The notes under the pieces: model-generated
What the model was told of the DNA's origin: nothing
Seen by the model: the letters and a program-made list of their open reading frames with translations, nothing else
The model's database searches: none
Source: an uncultured Rhodospirillaceae bacterium
GTDB taxonomy: Bacteria > Pseudomonadota > Alphaproteobacteria > Rhodospirillales > Casp-alpha2
DNA length: 64,000 nt
Direction of reading: 5' to 3'
NCBI GenBank assembly: GCA_913030825.1
Contig: CAJWCU010000001.1
Span: forward strand, 124,001-188,000
Translations under genes and position numbers: made by a program
Part shown: positions 43,710 through 52,819 of the stretch, piece after piece
Layout: each line of letters opens with the position of its first letter
How positions within the stretch are numbered: the first letter of the stretch is position 1

Positions 43710-45083
43710 TTACCGGGGCATGCCGGGGGGCATCATGCCGGGCGGCATGCCGCCCATGAGGCCCTTGAGCCCGCCTTTCTTGCCGGCTTTCTTCATCATG
43801 TCGGCCATCTGACGGTATTGCTTCAGCAGCCGGTTGACCTCGGGCACGGTGGTGCCCGATCCGGCGGCGATGCGTTTGCGGCGCGATCCGTTGATCGCTT
43901 TGGGATTGCGTCGTTCCTTGACGGTCATCGACAGGATGATGGCTTCCTGACGGGCGATCATCTTGTCGTCGACGTTGTGCTGATCGAAGGCGTTCTTGAC
44001 CTTGGCGGCGCCGGGCAACATGCCCAGGATGCCGTCGAGCGAGCCCATCTTGCGGATCTGTTTGAACTGATCGGCCATGTCTTCCAGGGTGAATTGCCCC
44101 TTCAGCATCTTCTTGGCCAATTTTTCGGCGTCTTCCTGTTCGACGACCTGCGAGGCCTTCTCGACCAGGCCGACGACGTCGCCCATGCCCAGGATCGATC
44201 CGGCGACGCGATTGGCGTCGAAGGCGTCGATGGCGCCGACGCCTTCGCCGGTGCCCATGAATTTGATCGGCTTGCCGGTGACGGCGCGCATGCTGAGCGC
44301 CGCGCCGCCCCGCGCATCGCCGTCGACACGGGTCAGGACGATGCCGGTGACGCCGACTTTTTCATTGAATTCCTTGGCGATGGTAACGGCGTCCTGACCG
44401 GTCATCGCATCGGTAACCAGCAGGACTTCCGACGGGCCCGCGGCCATGCGCACGTTGACGACCTCGGTCATCATGTCCTGATCCAGGACCAGACGGCCGG
44501 CGGTATCCAGAATCACCACGTCGTAGCCTTCGCGGCGGCCCGTATCCATGGCCCGGTTGGCGATGGCGACCGGCTGTTCGCCCAGGACAGGGGTCATCAC
44601 CGGGATGCCGGTCTGCTCGCCCAGGACCTGCAATTGCTGTTGGGCGGCCGGGCGGTACACATCCAGCGAGGCCATCAGGACGCGCTTCTTGTCGCGGTCC
44701 ACCAGGCGCTTGGCCAGCTTGGCCGAGGTCGTCGTCTTACCGGAACCCTGCAGGCCGACCATCAGGATCGCCTGCGGCGGGTTGCCGTCGACGGCCAGAC
44801 CCGCACCACCGGCATCGGCGGGCGCCAGCATTTCGACCAACGCGTCGTGGACGATCTTGACGACCTGCTGGCCCGGCGTGACGGAGCGCAGGACTTCCTG
44901 GCCGACGGCCTTGTCCTTGACGCCGTCGATGAAGTCCTTGACCACGGGCAGGGCGACGTCGGCCTCCAGCAAGGCGACGCGGATTTCGCGCAGCGCCGCT
45001 TCGACGTCGGCTTCTTTCAAAGCGCCGCGTTTCTTCAGGCCGTCGAAAATGCCGGACAGGCGTTCGGTCAATGAAACGAACAT
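43710..45083 (-). CDS. ffh: Signal recognition particle protein Ffh (SRP54)
   Basis: This is the GTPase of the signal recognition particle, 457 residues. N domain at about 1-85, then G domain with [27 protein letters not shown] and [14 protein letters not shown]. The methionine-rich M domain follows and ends [14 protein letters not shown]. It is the first gene of the ribosomal operon. FtsY, its receptor, is encoded 3.7 kb away on the other strand. In the 95 nt before rpsP the minus strand is a CA-rich run with repeated ACCGAACAC. Confidence 0.98.
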   Translation of the reverse strand: MFVSLTERLSGIFDGLKKRGALKEADVEAALREIRVALLEADVALPVVKDFIDGVKDKAVGQEVLRSVTPGQQVVKIVHDALVEMLAPADAGGAGLAVDGNPPQAILMVGLQGSGKTTTSAKLAKRLVDRDKKRVLMASLDVYRPAAQQQLQVLGEQTGIPVMTPVLGEQPVAIANRAMDTGRREGYDVVILDTAGRLVLDQDMMTEVVNVRMAAGPSEVLLVTDAMTGQDAVTIAKEFNEKVGVTGIVLTRVDGDARGGAALSMRAVTGKPIKFMGTGEGVGAIDAFDANRVAGSILGMGDVVGLVEKASQVVEQEDAEKLAKKMLKGQFTLEDMADQFKQIRKMGSLDGILGMLPGAAKVKNAFDQHNVDDKMIARQEAIILSMTVKERRNPKAINGSRRKRIAAGSGTTVPEVNRLLKQYRQMADMMKKAGKKGGLKGLMGGMPPGMMPPGMPR

Positions 45084-45414
45084 ATGCGCCAGCTACCCTT
45101 TAGTCGTCAGTCGTTCACAACACACAAATTCACGTCACGTTCCGGCCATGTGGAATGCCCAACGGCAAACGCGCCAGTGCGCGAAACTCGCGGACTGGCG
45201 GCGCCCCTCGGGACGGAAAACTCCGCACACCCAGTGGAATGTTGGCGCGCAATCTATGGACAGCGCCCCTGGAAGTCAACCGTGAGGGTGATATATCTCA
45301 AAAATAGAAATATTTACCCACATACACGCAGGTGATATACAAATTTAATAAGTATTATGAGTACAACCACAGGTTTTAATCTGGGTCAGGCGAAGGGCGG
45401 ATTTCCGAATAATC
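45084..45414. other. Divergent region between ffh and the XRE regulator
   Basis: 331 nt with no gene. The ffh side is GC-rich; the XRE side (45285-45360) is AT-rich and contains two direct copies of GGTGATATA (45287-45295 and 45331-45339), 44 nt apart, or four helical turns. These are candidate binding sites for the adjacent XRE regulator. Confidence 0.55.
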
Positions 45415-45852
45415 ATGGCGTCTAAGGAAAAACAGGATCCGTCGCGGCGTCGGCTGGACGGAGAGCAACAAGAACTCTTGCACCATATCGGCGCACGGTT
45501 GCGCTCCTTGCGGGAGAGACGCGGCGTGTCCCGCGCCAAGGCTGCGGCGGCGATCGGTCTGTCGGTTCAGGCCTATTCGAACCGCGAAGCGGGAGCGACG
45601 GAGATCAAGGCGTTCGAGGTGGTGATCCTGGCCGATCTTCTGGGCATCGATCCTGCGGTTCTATTCGACGGTGCGGGCGATATTTGGCCGGGCGCCGGAT
45701 ATCCCATGCAGGTCCCGAACGGCGAGCCGGGCCGCGCCGCCGAGGTGGAGGAATTCCTGTACCACCTGGAACGCATCCGCGACCCGATCCTGCGGCGCGA
45801 CGTCGCGGATGCGATCAAGGCGCTGGCCCGCGCCGTCAACGACCCTGGTTGA
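45415..45852 (+). CDS. XRE family helix-turn-helix regulator
   Basis: This is a 145-residue regulator with the HTH at about residues 25-85: LRSLRERRGVSRAKAAAAIG and LSVQAYSNREAGATEIKAFE, followed by a helical C-terminus (VEEFLYHLERIRDPILRRDV) for dimerisation. Start ATG 45415. The two direct repeats upstream may be its operator. The genes downstream are on the same strand but with 80 nt gaps, so it need not control them. Confidence 0.9.
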   Translation: MASKEKQDPSRRRLDGEQQELLHHIGARLRSLRERRGVSRAKAAAAIGLSVQAYSNREAGATEIKAFEVVILADLLGIDPAVLFDGAGDIWPGAGYPMQVPNGEPGRAAEVEEFLYHLERIRDPILRRDVADAIKALARAVNDPG

Positions 45853-45932
45853 CGGACCCTCGCCTTTGCAGCCCCCTACGGGCCGATTCAATGCCTCTTG
45901 ACCGATGCCAAGGCGCCGTATGACAACGGCCC

Positions 45933-46613
45933 ATGGCCGAGACACTCGAATACCCGACCTATGACGCAATCGCCCGGCGCATCGCGGCGACGGGGCTCGC
46001 CGCGCGCGGCGGATTCCACCCCGGTGGAGAGGACGGTCTGCCCGGAGCGGCGCGGACGCTGGTCCTGGTCGGAGATTTGGGCGGGGCGCTCTGGCCCCGT
46101 TTTTCATCCGAACGCAGGGACGAAGCGGATCCGCTTGATGCCTGGACGCGCCGGGTCCTGGAGGTCCTCGCCGCGGAGATAGGGGCGGCCGTACTTTATC
46201 CTTTCGACGGCCCGCCCCATTGGCCGTTTCAAACATGGGCCATGCGGGCCGAGGGACTGAAGCCGTCGCCCGTCGGGCCGATGATGCATCCGGAATTCGG
46301 TCTCTGGCACAGCTATCGGGGCGCCTTGTTGTTCGAAGACGACATCCCGCTGCCGGGCGCCCCGGCAGTGATCCATCCCTGTGACGACTGCGTAGAGCGG
46401 CCCTGTCTCTCAGCTTGTCCGGTCGAGGCTTTCGCCGGAGCGGCGTTCGCATTGAACGCCTGCATCGGTCATCAGCAAAGTGACATGGGTGAAGCATGCC
46501 GGGACGGCGGTTGCCTTGCCCGGCGGGCCTGCCCGGTCGGGGCCGGTCATGCCTATGCACCGGATCATATGGGTTTCCTCCAGGCAGCCTTCCTGAAAAC
46601 CTTCGGTGGCTGA
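45933..46613 (+). CDS. Iron-sulfur protein related to epoxyqueuosine reductase
   Basis: This is a 226-residue protein with a C-terminal pair of [4Fe-4S] motifs: CDDCVERPCLSACPVEA at about 150-166 and CRDGGCLARRACPVG near 188-202. The N-terminal part has the QueG-like run of alternating hydrophobic residues with PPHWPFQTWAMRAEG. It is much shorter than QueG (about 350), and the corrinoid-binding part cannot be recognised, so the function is unknown. It precedes dapF by 70 nt. Confidence 0.8.
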   Translation: MAETLEYPTYDAIARRIAATGLAARGGFHPGGEDGLPGAARTLVLVGDLGGALWPRFSSERRDEADPLDAWTRRVLEVLAAEIGAAVLYPFDGPPHWPFQTWAMRAEGLKPSPVGPMMHPEFGLWHSYRGALLFEDDIPLPGAPAVIHPCDDCVERPCLSACPVEAFAGAAFALNACIGHQQSDMGEACRDGGCLARRACPVGAGHAYAPDHMGFLQAAFLKTFGG

Positions 46614-46683
46614 GGGGTAGGCCACGCCGGAAATCCCCTGTTTCCCGTGGACTTCCGGCAACAGGCAGCCTATTTAGCCCCCT

Positions 46684-47532
46684 ATGGAACAGGTGCCCTT
46701 TATAAAGATGCATGGCCTGGGGAACGATTTCGTGGTGCTGGACGCCCGCGAGACGCCGATCCCCGTGTCCAGCGATCAGGCCGCCGCGATCGCCGACCGC
46801 CGGTTCGGTGTCGGCTGCGACCAATTGATCGTGCTGGAGAAGGCCAAGTCGGACATCGCCGACGTGTTCGTCCGTTTCCTCAATTCGGACGGCGGGGAAT
46901 CGCTCGCCTGTGGCAACGGCACGCGCTGCATCGCTTCGCTTTTGATGGCGGAAAGCACGGCTGATCATTTGATCGTCGAAACGGGGGCGGGCCTACTCGA
47001 CGCCGAAATCGGCGCCGACGGCCTGGTCACCGTGGACATGGGCCCGGCCAAGTTGGATTGGCGGGAAATCCCGCTTTCGGAAGCGGTCGATACCCTGCAT
47101 GTGCCGGTCGGCGCGGGGCCGTTGGAGGACGCCGTCTGCGTCTCCATGGGCAATCCGCATGCCGTATTCTTCGTCGACGACGCCGAAGCCGTGCAGATCG
47201 AAGTCTTCGGGCCCGTCGTCGAAACCCATAAGACCTTTCCCGAATTCACCAATGTCGAGGCCGCCTCGGTCAACGCCGACGGATCGATCCGCATGCGCGT
47301 CTGGGAACGCGGTGCCGGCGTGACGCTGGCCTGCGGCTCGGGCGCCTGTGCGACCCTGGTCGCCGCCGTGCGCCGGGGCCTGATCGACGGGCGAAAGGCC
47401 GACATCATCGTCGACGGCGGGACGCTGACCGTCGAATGGCTGCCCGACAACAATGTCCTCCTGACCGGCCCGGTGGCGACCAGTTACACCGGTCTGCTCG
47501 ATCCCCGTTTCCTGAACGGCGGCGGGGCCTGA
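46684..47532 (+). CDS. dapF: Diaminopimelate epimerase
   Basis: DapF converts LL- to meso-diaminopimelate for lysine and peptidoglycan. The 282-residue protein begins MEQVPFIKMHGLGNDFVVLD. Both catalytic cysteines are present in ESLACGNGTRC and LACGSGACATLVA. It is followed 4 nt later by mtaB; dapF-mtaB-ftsY is a conserved alphaproteobacterial order. Confidence 0.97.
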   Translation: MEQVPFIKMHGLGNDFVVLDARETPIPVSSDQAAAIADRRFGVGCDQLIVLEKAKSDIADVFVRFLNSDGGESLACGNGTRCIASLLMAESTADHLIVETGAGLLDAEIGADGLVTVDMGPAKLDWREIPLSEAVDTLHVPVGAGPLEDAVCVSMGNPHAVFFVDDAEAVQIEVFGPVVETHKTFPEFTNVEAASVNADGSIRMRVWERGAGVTLACGSGACATLVAAVRRGLIDGRKADIIVDGGTLTVEWLPDNNVLLTGPVATSYTGLLDPRFLNGGGA

Positions 47533-47536
47533 GGCC

Positions 47537-48805
47537 ATGGCGGGCGCGGATATCATGACGACCGACGTCATCACGCTGGGCTGCCGCCTGAACGCCTTCG
47601 AAAGCGAGGTCATGCGCGCCAACGCCGCGCGGGCCGGGTTGGCCGATGCGGTCATCGTCAATACCTGCGCCGTCACCGCCGAGGCCGAACGCCAAGCCCG
47701 CCAGGCGATCCGCCGCGCGCGCCGCGACCGCCCGGGGGCTAAGGTCATCGTCACCGGTTGCGCCGCGCAACTGGACCCGGCGAAGTACGCCGCCATGCCG
47801 GAAGTCGACCGGGTTCTGGGCAACGAGGAAAAGCTCGACCTCGCGTCGTATCAATCGCTCGGCCATGCCGATACGCCCGCTGTCCAGGTCGCCGACATCA
47901 TGGCGGTCAAGGAGACGGCGCCCCATCTGATCGACGGCTTCGACGGCCGTGCCCGCGCCTTCATTCAGGTTCAGCAGGGCTGCGACCACCGCTGCACCTT
48001 TTGCATCATTCCCTTCGCGCGGGGCAACAACCGCTCCCTCGCCATGGGGGCCATCGCCGATCAGGTCCGCGCCCTGGCCGCGACAGGCTACCGCGAGGTC
48101 GTGCTGACCGGCGTCGATATCTGTTCCTACGGCGCCGATCTGCCGGGCAACCCGACGCTCGGCCAGTTGGTTCGCCGCCTGCTCAAGGCCGTGCCGGAAT
48201 TGGACCGTCTGCGCCTGTCGTCTCTCGATCCGGCGGCCATGGACGACGAATTGTTCCGGGCCCTTGCCGAGGAAGAACGCCTGATGCCGCATCTTCATCT
48301 CTCGCTCCAGGCCATGGACGACATGGTGCTGAAGCGCATGAAGCGGCGCCACGGCCGTGACGATGCCTATAAGGTGGCGGAGCGCGCCCGCGCCCTGCGC
48401 CCCGACGTCGTCCTGGGCGCCGATCTGATCGCCGGCTTCCCGACGGAAGACGAAACGATGCACCGGAACACCCTGGACGCCGTCCGCGAATTGGATTTGG
48501 TCCATTTGCACGTTTTTCCTTATTCGGAACGCGACGGCACGCCGGCGGCCAAGATGCCCGCCGTGGACGTCCCGGAGCGCAAGGCCCGTGCGGCGGAACT
48601 GCGCGCGGCCGGGGAAGCCAACCGGGCCAGGTTCCTGGATGCCTGCGTCGGCCAGACGGTGCCGGTGCTGATCGAACGGGATGCCATGGGTTACAGCCCT
48701 CAATACGCGCCGGTGCGCCTGGACGCCTCCGCGGCGGAAGGGACGGTCGTCATGGCCCGGATCACCGGCATCGCCGACGGAACCCTTGTGGGAACGGCGG
48801 TCTGA
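47537..48805 (+). CDS. mtaB: tRNA t6A37 methylthiotransferase MtaB
   Basis: MtaB is a radical-SAM enzyme that adds a methylthio group to t6A37 of ANN-decoding tRNAs. The 422-residue protein has the N-terminal MTTase domain with GCRLNAFESE and NTCAVTAEAERQARQ. Radical-SAM cysteines lie in GCDHRCTFCIIPFARG, and LGADLIAGFPTEDE follows. The start ATG 47537 (or the nearby 47555) cannot be settled. ftsY overlaps by one nt (TGATG). Confidence 0.96.
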   Translation: MAGADIMTTDVITLGCRLNAFESEVMRANAARAGLADAVIVNTCAVTAEAERQARQAIRRARRDRPGAKVIVTGCAAQLDPAKYAAMPEVDRVLGNEEKLDLASYQSLGHADTPAVQVADIMAVKETAPHLIDGFDGRARAFIQVQQGCDHRCTFCIIPFARGNNRSLAMGAIADQVRALAATGYREVVLTGVDICSYGADLPGNPTLGQLVRRLLKAVPELDRLRLSSLDPAAMDDELFRALAEEERLMPHLHLSLQAMDDMVLKRMKRRHGRDDAYKVAERARALRPDVVLGADLIAGFPTEDETMHRNTLDAVRELDLVHLHVFPYSERDGTPAAKMPAVDVPERKARAAELRAAGEANRARFLDACVGQTVPVLIERDAMGYSPQYAPVRLDASAAEGTVVMARITGIADGTLVGTAV

Positions 48806-49737
48806 TGTCCGAAGAAAAGACGGGCTGGCTTTCCCGCCTGCGGTCGGGGCTGTCGAAATCCGCCGACCGGGTTGGCGGTGCCATCACCGGCGTCTTCACC
48901 AAGCGCAAGCTGGACCAGGCGGCGCTGGACGAGCTTGAGGAAATCCTGATCGCCGGCGACATGGGGGTCACGACAGCGGCCAAGCTCTCCGCCGCCATCG
49001 CCCGCGAACGGTTCGATAAGGAAGTTTCCGACGACGAAGTGCGCGAGGCCCTGGCCGATGAGATTGCCGGGCTGCTCGACCCGGTGGCCCTGCCGCTGAA
49101 CGTGGATGCCGGGCCCAAGCCCTTCGTCATCCTGGTCTGCGGCGTCAACGGCTCGGGCAAGACGACGACCATCGGCAAGCTGGCCGCCCAGTTCAAGGCG
49201 CAGGGCAAATCGGTCCTGCTGGCCGCGGGCGACACCTTCCGCGCCGCCGCCATCGAACAGTTGCAGGTCTGGGGCGAGCGCACGGGCTGCCCCGTTCTCA
49301 CCCGCGCCCAGGGCGCCGATCCGGCGGGCCTTGCCTTCGACGCCGTCAAGGACGGGCGCGAACAAGGCCATGACGTCGTGCTGATCGACACCGCCGGGCG
49401 GCTGCAAAACAAGAAGGACCTGATGGCCGAATTGGAAAAGGTCGTTCGCGTGATCAAGAAACAGGACGAGACGGCGCCCCATGCCTGTCTGTTGGTCATG
49501 GATTCCACCATCGGCCAGAACGCCCATGCCCAGGTCGAGGTCTTCAAGGAAGCCGTCGAGATCACCGGCCTAGTGATGACCAAACTGGACGGCACGGCCA
49601 AGGGCGGCGTCGTCGTCGGCCTGGCCGAGAAATTCGGCCTGCCGGTCCATGCCGTCGGCGTCGGCGAAGGCATCGACGACCTGCGCCCGTTCGAAGGCCG
49701 GGCCTTCGCCCGCTCGCTGATGGGGCTGCCGGACTGA
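48805..49737 (+). CDS. ftsY: Signal recognition particle receptor FtsY
   Basis: FtsY docks SRP-ribosome complexes at the membrane. This 310-residue version has the NG domain with [31 protein letters not shown] and [15 protein letters not shown], and only a short N-terminal region in place of the acidic A domain of E. coli. It follows mtaB with a TGATG overlap. Confidence 0.97.
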   Translation: MSEEKTGWLSRLRSGLSKSADRVGGAITGVFTKRKLDQAALDELEEILIAGDMGVTTAAKLSAAIARERFDKEVSDDEVREALADEIAGLLDPVALPLNVDAGPKPFVILVCGVNGSGKTTTIGKLAAQFKAQGKSVLLAAGDTFRAAAIEQLQVWGERTGCPVLTRAQGADPAGLAFDAVKDGREQGHDVVLIDTAGRLQNKKDLMAELEKVVRVIKKQDETAPHACLLVMDSTIGQNAHAQVEVFKEAVEITGLVMTKLDGTAKGGVVVGLAEKFGLPVHAVGVGEGIDDLRPFEGRAFARSLMGLPD

Positions 49738-49760
49738 CGGGAACGGAAGGGGGAGGACGC

Positions 49761-50393
49761 ATGGTCGACCGAAAATACGACGCCGTGCTTTGCGACCTGC
49801 TGACAGGTCTTCTGGATTCCTGGACGCTTTGGGACGCCGCCGCCGGCGGTGTCGAGCCCGGCCGCCGCTGGCGCATGGCCTATCTGCAAGTGACCTTCGC
49901 CCAGCCGGGCCCCTATGTGTCCTATGAAGACCTGGCCGCCGAGGCCGCGCGCATGGAAAACATCCCGGATGCGTCGGTGCAGGCCCTGTTCGACGGTTAC
50001 GGCGACCTAAAGCCCTGGCCCGGCGTGCCGGAAACGCTACGCGCCGTGCAGGCAATGGGCCTGCCCGTGGGTATCGTCACCAACTGTTCCGTGGCGTTGG
50101 GCGAGAAGGCCGCGGCGGCCGTCGGCGTCGATGTAGACGCGGTGACCATCGCCGAGTTGTCGGGCTGGTACAAACCCAACCCCAATGCCTATGCCGCCGG
50201 TCTGGCGGCGCTCGGCACGACGCCGGAACGGACCCTCTACGTCGCCGGATCGCCCTTCGACATCGCGGGCGCGCATCGGGCGGGGATGGACGTGTTCTGG
50301 CACAACCAGGCGGGCATGGCGCCCGGCGACGGCGGTGCCCCGGTCGTCATGGACGCCCGGCGGATCGAGCCGCTGCTGGATTTCCTGAAATAA
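49761..50393 (+). CDS. HAD-superfamily hydrolase, haloacid-dehalogenase-like
   Basis: This is a 210-residue HAD protein. The nucleophile Asp is in VLCDLLTGLLDS (residues 9-20); the second Asp of phosphatase-type HADs is replaced by Leu, as in type II haloacid dehalogenases. GIVTNCSVALGEK is motif II, and the lysine of motif III is in GWYKPNPNAY, with GSPFDIAGAHRAGM as motif IV. It may not act on phosphates. It follows ftsY by 24 nt. Confidence 0.88.
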   Translation: MVDRKYDAVLCDLLTGLLDSWTLWDAAAGGVEPGRRWRMAYLQVTFAQPGPYVSYEDLAAEAARMENIPDASVQALFDGYGDLKPWPGVPETLRAVQAMGLPVGIVTNCSVALGEKAAAAVGVDVDAVTIAELSGWYKPNPNAYAAGLAALGTTPERTLYVAGSPFDIAGAHRAGMDVFWHNQAGMAPGDGGAPVVMDARRIEPLLDFLK

Positions 50394-50408
50394 TGCGAAC
50401 GGGAAGGG

Positions 50409-51827
50409 TCAGTCCAGGTCGGGAGCTTTTTCGTGCCAGTCCGTCGCCTGTTGATAGGCGTCGCCCAGGCGGTAGAGCAGGCCTTCGCTATAGGGCCGCC
50501 CGACAAGTTGGAACGAGCAGGGCAGGCCGTCCGGCGTGAAGCCGCAGGGCATGTTCAGGCCCGGCAAGCCCAGGAAATTGACCGGCCGGGTGTTTTGGCC
50601 GATCTTCAACAGGTAGTCTGCGAATCCCGGCTGCGCCGCCATATTACTTTCCTGCAGGGTCGGTACGGGCATCACCATCATCGGCGTGTGCAGCGCGTCG
50701 ACTTGGCGGAAGACCTGATCGCAGAATTCCCGGACCAGCTGCTTGCGAAGGGTCAGCACGCGAAGATAGACGTTCGCCGGAGTGAACAGGCCGATGGACA
50801 TGCGGGCCCGGGTCTGCGGGCCGTAGTCGCCCGGCCGTTCGGCAAGCCAACGGCCGTGATTGGCCGCGCCCTCGGTCGCCGTGATCAGGTTGGTCAGGCG
50901 GTTCATGATGCTGACGGCATCGGGGATCTTTACCGGCACGATTTCGCAGCCACGATCCTCGTAGACCTTCAGGCTGGCTTCGACCAGGGTGCGGACTTCC
51001 GGCGCGACGTTTTCGTAGAAGAAGGTCTCCGGCAGACCGATCTTGAGGCCCGAAACGTCCCGGCCCAGTTCCGCCAGATAGTCGCCGGGTACGGCCGAAG
51101 CCGTCACCGGATCGTTGGCGTCCGGCCCGGCGATTGCCTGCATCATCATGGCGTTATCGCGGACCGTGCGGGTCAGCGGGCCGACGGTGTCCAGGGAATG
51201 GGACAGCGGCATCGCGCCATACCGGCTGACCCGGCCGTAAGTCGGTTTCATGCCGACAAGGCCGCAGCAGGCGGCGGGCAGGCGGATCGAGCCGCCGGTG
51301 TCCGACCCCAATGCCCCGTAGCAGAGCCGCGCGGCGACGGCGGCGCCGGAGCCAGACGACGAGCCGCCGGTCATATGGGCCGTGTTCCACGGGTTCTTCG
51401 GCGTGCCGACGACATCGTTATGGCCGGTCACGCCCAGCGCGAATTCGACCATGTTCAGGCGTGCGATATCCAGGGCGCCCGCGGCGTCCAGCCCGGCCAG
51501 CGCCGTCGAGGTATGGTCGGGCACGAAGTCCTTGCGGATGACCGAGCCGCAGGCCGACGGCCGCCCGGCACGGTAGTACATGTCCTTATGGGCCAGCGGC
51601 ACGCCGTGCAGCGGGCCCAGGGGGGCGCCCGCCGCCTGGGCCTTGTCGGCGGCTTCGGCCTGGGCCAGAGCATCGGCTTCGTCCAGGCCCGCGACGGCGT
51701 GCAGCGTCGGCCCGTGGGTCTTGAGGCGGTCCAGGCAGGCCTTGGTCAATTCGACGGAAGACACGGCGCCCGTTGAAATCGCGGCGGCGGCCTCGGCCAG
51801 GGTCATGAACGCGGGATCGCCGGTCAC
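50409..51827 (-). CDS. Amidase signature family hydrolase
   Basis: This is a 472-residue serine amidase of the GatA/AtzE-like family. The Ser-cisSer-Lys triad is marked by Lys in VPLAHKDMYY, cis-Ser in MTGGSSSGSGAAVAAR and nucleophile Ser in SDTGGSIRLPAACCG. There are no gatB genes nearby, so it is not part of GatCAB. A 73-residue gene overlaps its start by 4 nt, as with AtzG-AtzE pairs. Confidence 0.94.
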   Translation of the reverse strand: MTGDPAFMTLAEAAAAISTGAVSSVELTKACLDRLKTHGPTLHAVAGLDEADALAQAEAADKAQAAGAPLGPLHGVPLAHKDMYYRAGRPSACGSVIRKDFVPDHTSTALAGLDAAGALDIARLNMVEFALGVTGHNDVVGTPKNPWNTAHMTGGSSSGSGAAVAARLCYGALGSDTGGSIRLPAACCGLVGMKPTYGRVSRYGAMPLSHSLDTVGPLTRTVRDNAMMMQAIAGPDANDPVTASAVPGDYLAELGRDVSGLKIGLPETFFYENVAPEVRTLVEASLKVYEDRGCEIVPVKIPDAVSIMNRLTNLITATEGAANHGRWLAERPGDYGPQTRARMSIGLFTPANVYLRVLTLRKQLVREFCDQVFRQVDALHTPMMVMPVPTLQESNMAAQPGFADYLLKIGQNTRPVNFLGLPGLNMPCGFTPDGLPCSFQLVGRPYSEGLLYRLGDAYQQATDWHEKAPDLD

Positions 51828-52045
51828 GATTCGCCGTCCTTTCGGGCGAGTGTTTCCAACGTTGCGGTGAATCCCGTGGGGTCGCCGTCGAACGGCAGGT
51901 CGTGGGTGGCTTCGCGTCCGGCCTTGGCGGCGGCGCGGGCAGCGGCGGCAGGATCGGCCAGTTCGTTTCCATTGGGGTGCAGGTCCTGGAACTGGTCGAG
52001 CCAGGCCAGGACGGTGGTCATGTCGTCGGTGTCGGAGGGGGGCAT
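51824..52045 (-). CDS. Small GatC/AtzG-like partner of the amidase (putative)
   Basis: This is a 73-residue acidic protein, MPPSDTDDMTTVLAWLDQFQ, whose C-terminal half (DLPFDGDPTGFTATLETLA) resembles the small partner of AtzE-like amidases. Its stop overlaps the amidase start by 4 nt, indicating tight coupling. I cannot confirm the family. A second start at MTTVLAW is possible. Confidence 0.6.
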   Translation of the reverse strand: MPPSDTDDMTTVLAWLDQFQDLHPNGNELADPAAAARAAAKAGREATHDLPFDGDPTGFTATLETLARKDGES

Positions 52046-52067
52046 GTCGTCGGTTTTCGTTTGGCGG

Positions 52068-52403
52068 CTATTTGCGGACCCATTGGCCGCCGGGCGTCAT
52101 GACATATTCGCCGGTGGCCGCGCGGGTGATCAGCTTCTGGCCGACGAAGCGCTCGACGTTGGCGAGCGGCGTGCCGCGTTTCGCCGCGATGGCTTCATAC
52201 TTGGCGCGGCGCTGTGTGTTGATGTCGTTGACCAGGGCCTGCACGTCCGCGCGTCCGGCGGCGACGGCGCCCAGGTACCCGTCCGGTCGTTCACCAACCA
52301 GGCCTTGGCTTTTCGCCGCGTCCAGATCCATGGCCCAGGCCCCGGCGACGAGGCCGAGCACCATCACGGCCGAAATGGCAATTGATTTAATCATCCGCTG
52401 CAT
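52068..52403 (-). CDS. ydbL: YdbL family (DUF1318) periplasmic protein
   Basis: This is a 111-residue exported protein. A signal peptide (IKSIAISAVMVLGLVAGAWA) ends before MDLDAAKSQGLVGERPDGYL, and the C-terminus has TPLANVERFVGQKLITR. YdbL works with lipoprotein YnbE and the AsmA-like YdbH in envelope lipid homeostasis in enterobacteria. Its start ATG overlaps the ynbE stop (TGATG). Confidence 0.9.
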   Translation of the reverse strand: MQRMIKSIAISAVMVLGLVAGAWAMDLDAAKSQGLVGERPDGYLGAVAAGRADVQALVNDINTQRRAKYEAIAAKRGTPLANVERFVGQKLITRAATGEYVMTPGGQWVRK

Positions 52404-52660
52404 CAGAACAAATCGCTGTTTTTCTGGAGAAGCTCGTCCACGTCTTTTTCCAGTTTGACCCGGACCTCGTGTTCGATTTTCACGTTCAGATTGATGACGA
52501 TGGGCTTTTCCGGGGCGGCGACCTGAACCCTGGGCTCGCAGGCCCCCAGGCCCAGCGATGCCGTCAACACGAATGCCAAGGCGGCCCCTCGGCGCGGGCT
52601 CAAGACCTTCGCCACGCCGTGGCGCGGGCGGAAATCGGTGCGTTGAACCGGTGTTGCCAT
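52403..52660 (-). CDS. ynbE: YnbE family lipoprotein
   Basis: This is an 85-residue lipoprotein from ATG 52660: lipobox LGAC with lipidated Cys41, followed by the YnbE core INLNVKIEHEVRVKLEKDVD. A start at TTG 52603 would give a more usual signal length. It overlaps ydbL. The usual third partner, ydbH, is not next to it. Confidence 0.85.
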   Translation of the reverse strand: MATPVQRTDFRPRHGVAKVLSPRRGAALAFVLTASLGLGACEPRVQVAAPEKPIVINLNVKIEHEVRVKLEKDVDELLQKNSDLF

Positions 52661-52819
52661 GCCCTTTGGACCCTTTTCGCCGGGGCGTTTCGGAAAAACC
52701 CGCCGCTGGTGCGGCAAGGCATGTACGCTAGCCCGGCACGGGGGATGAAACAAGTGTTCGCCATGGATGCCCGGCCGCCTGTTATGGTATTGGGCCGATA
52801 AGCGAACGGAGGATTGGGT

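Noticed and set aside
47405-48703. Minus-strand open frame of 432 codons opposite dapF and mtaB
   Set aside because: Antisense to conserved genes with complete catalytic motifs.
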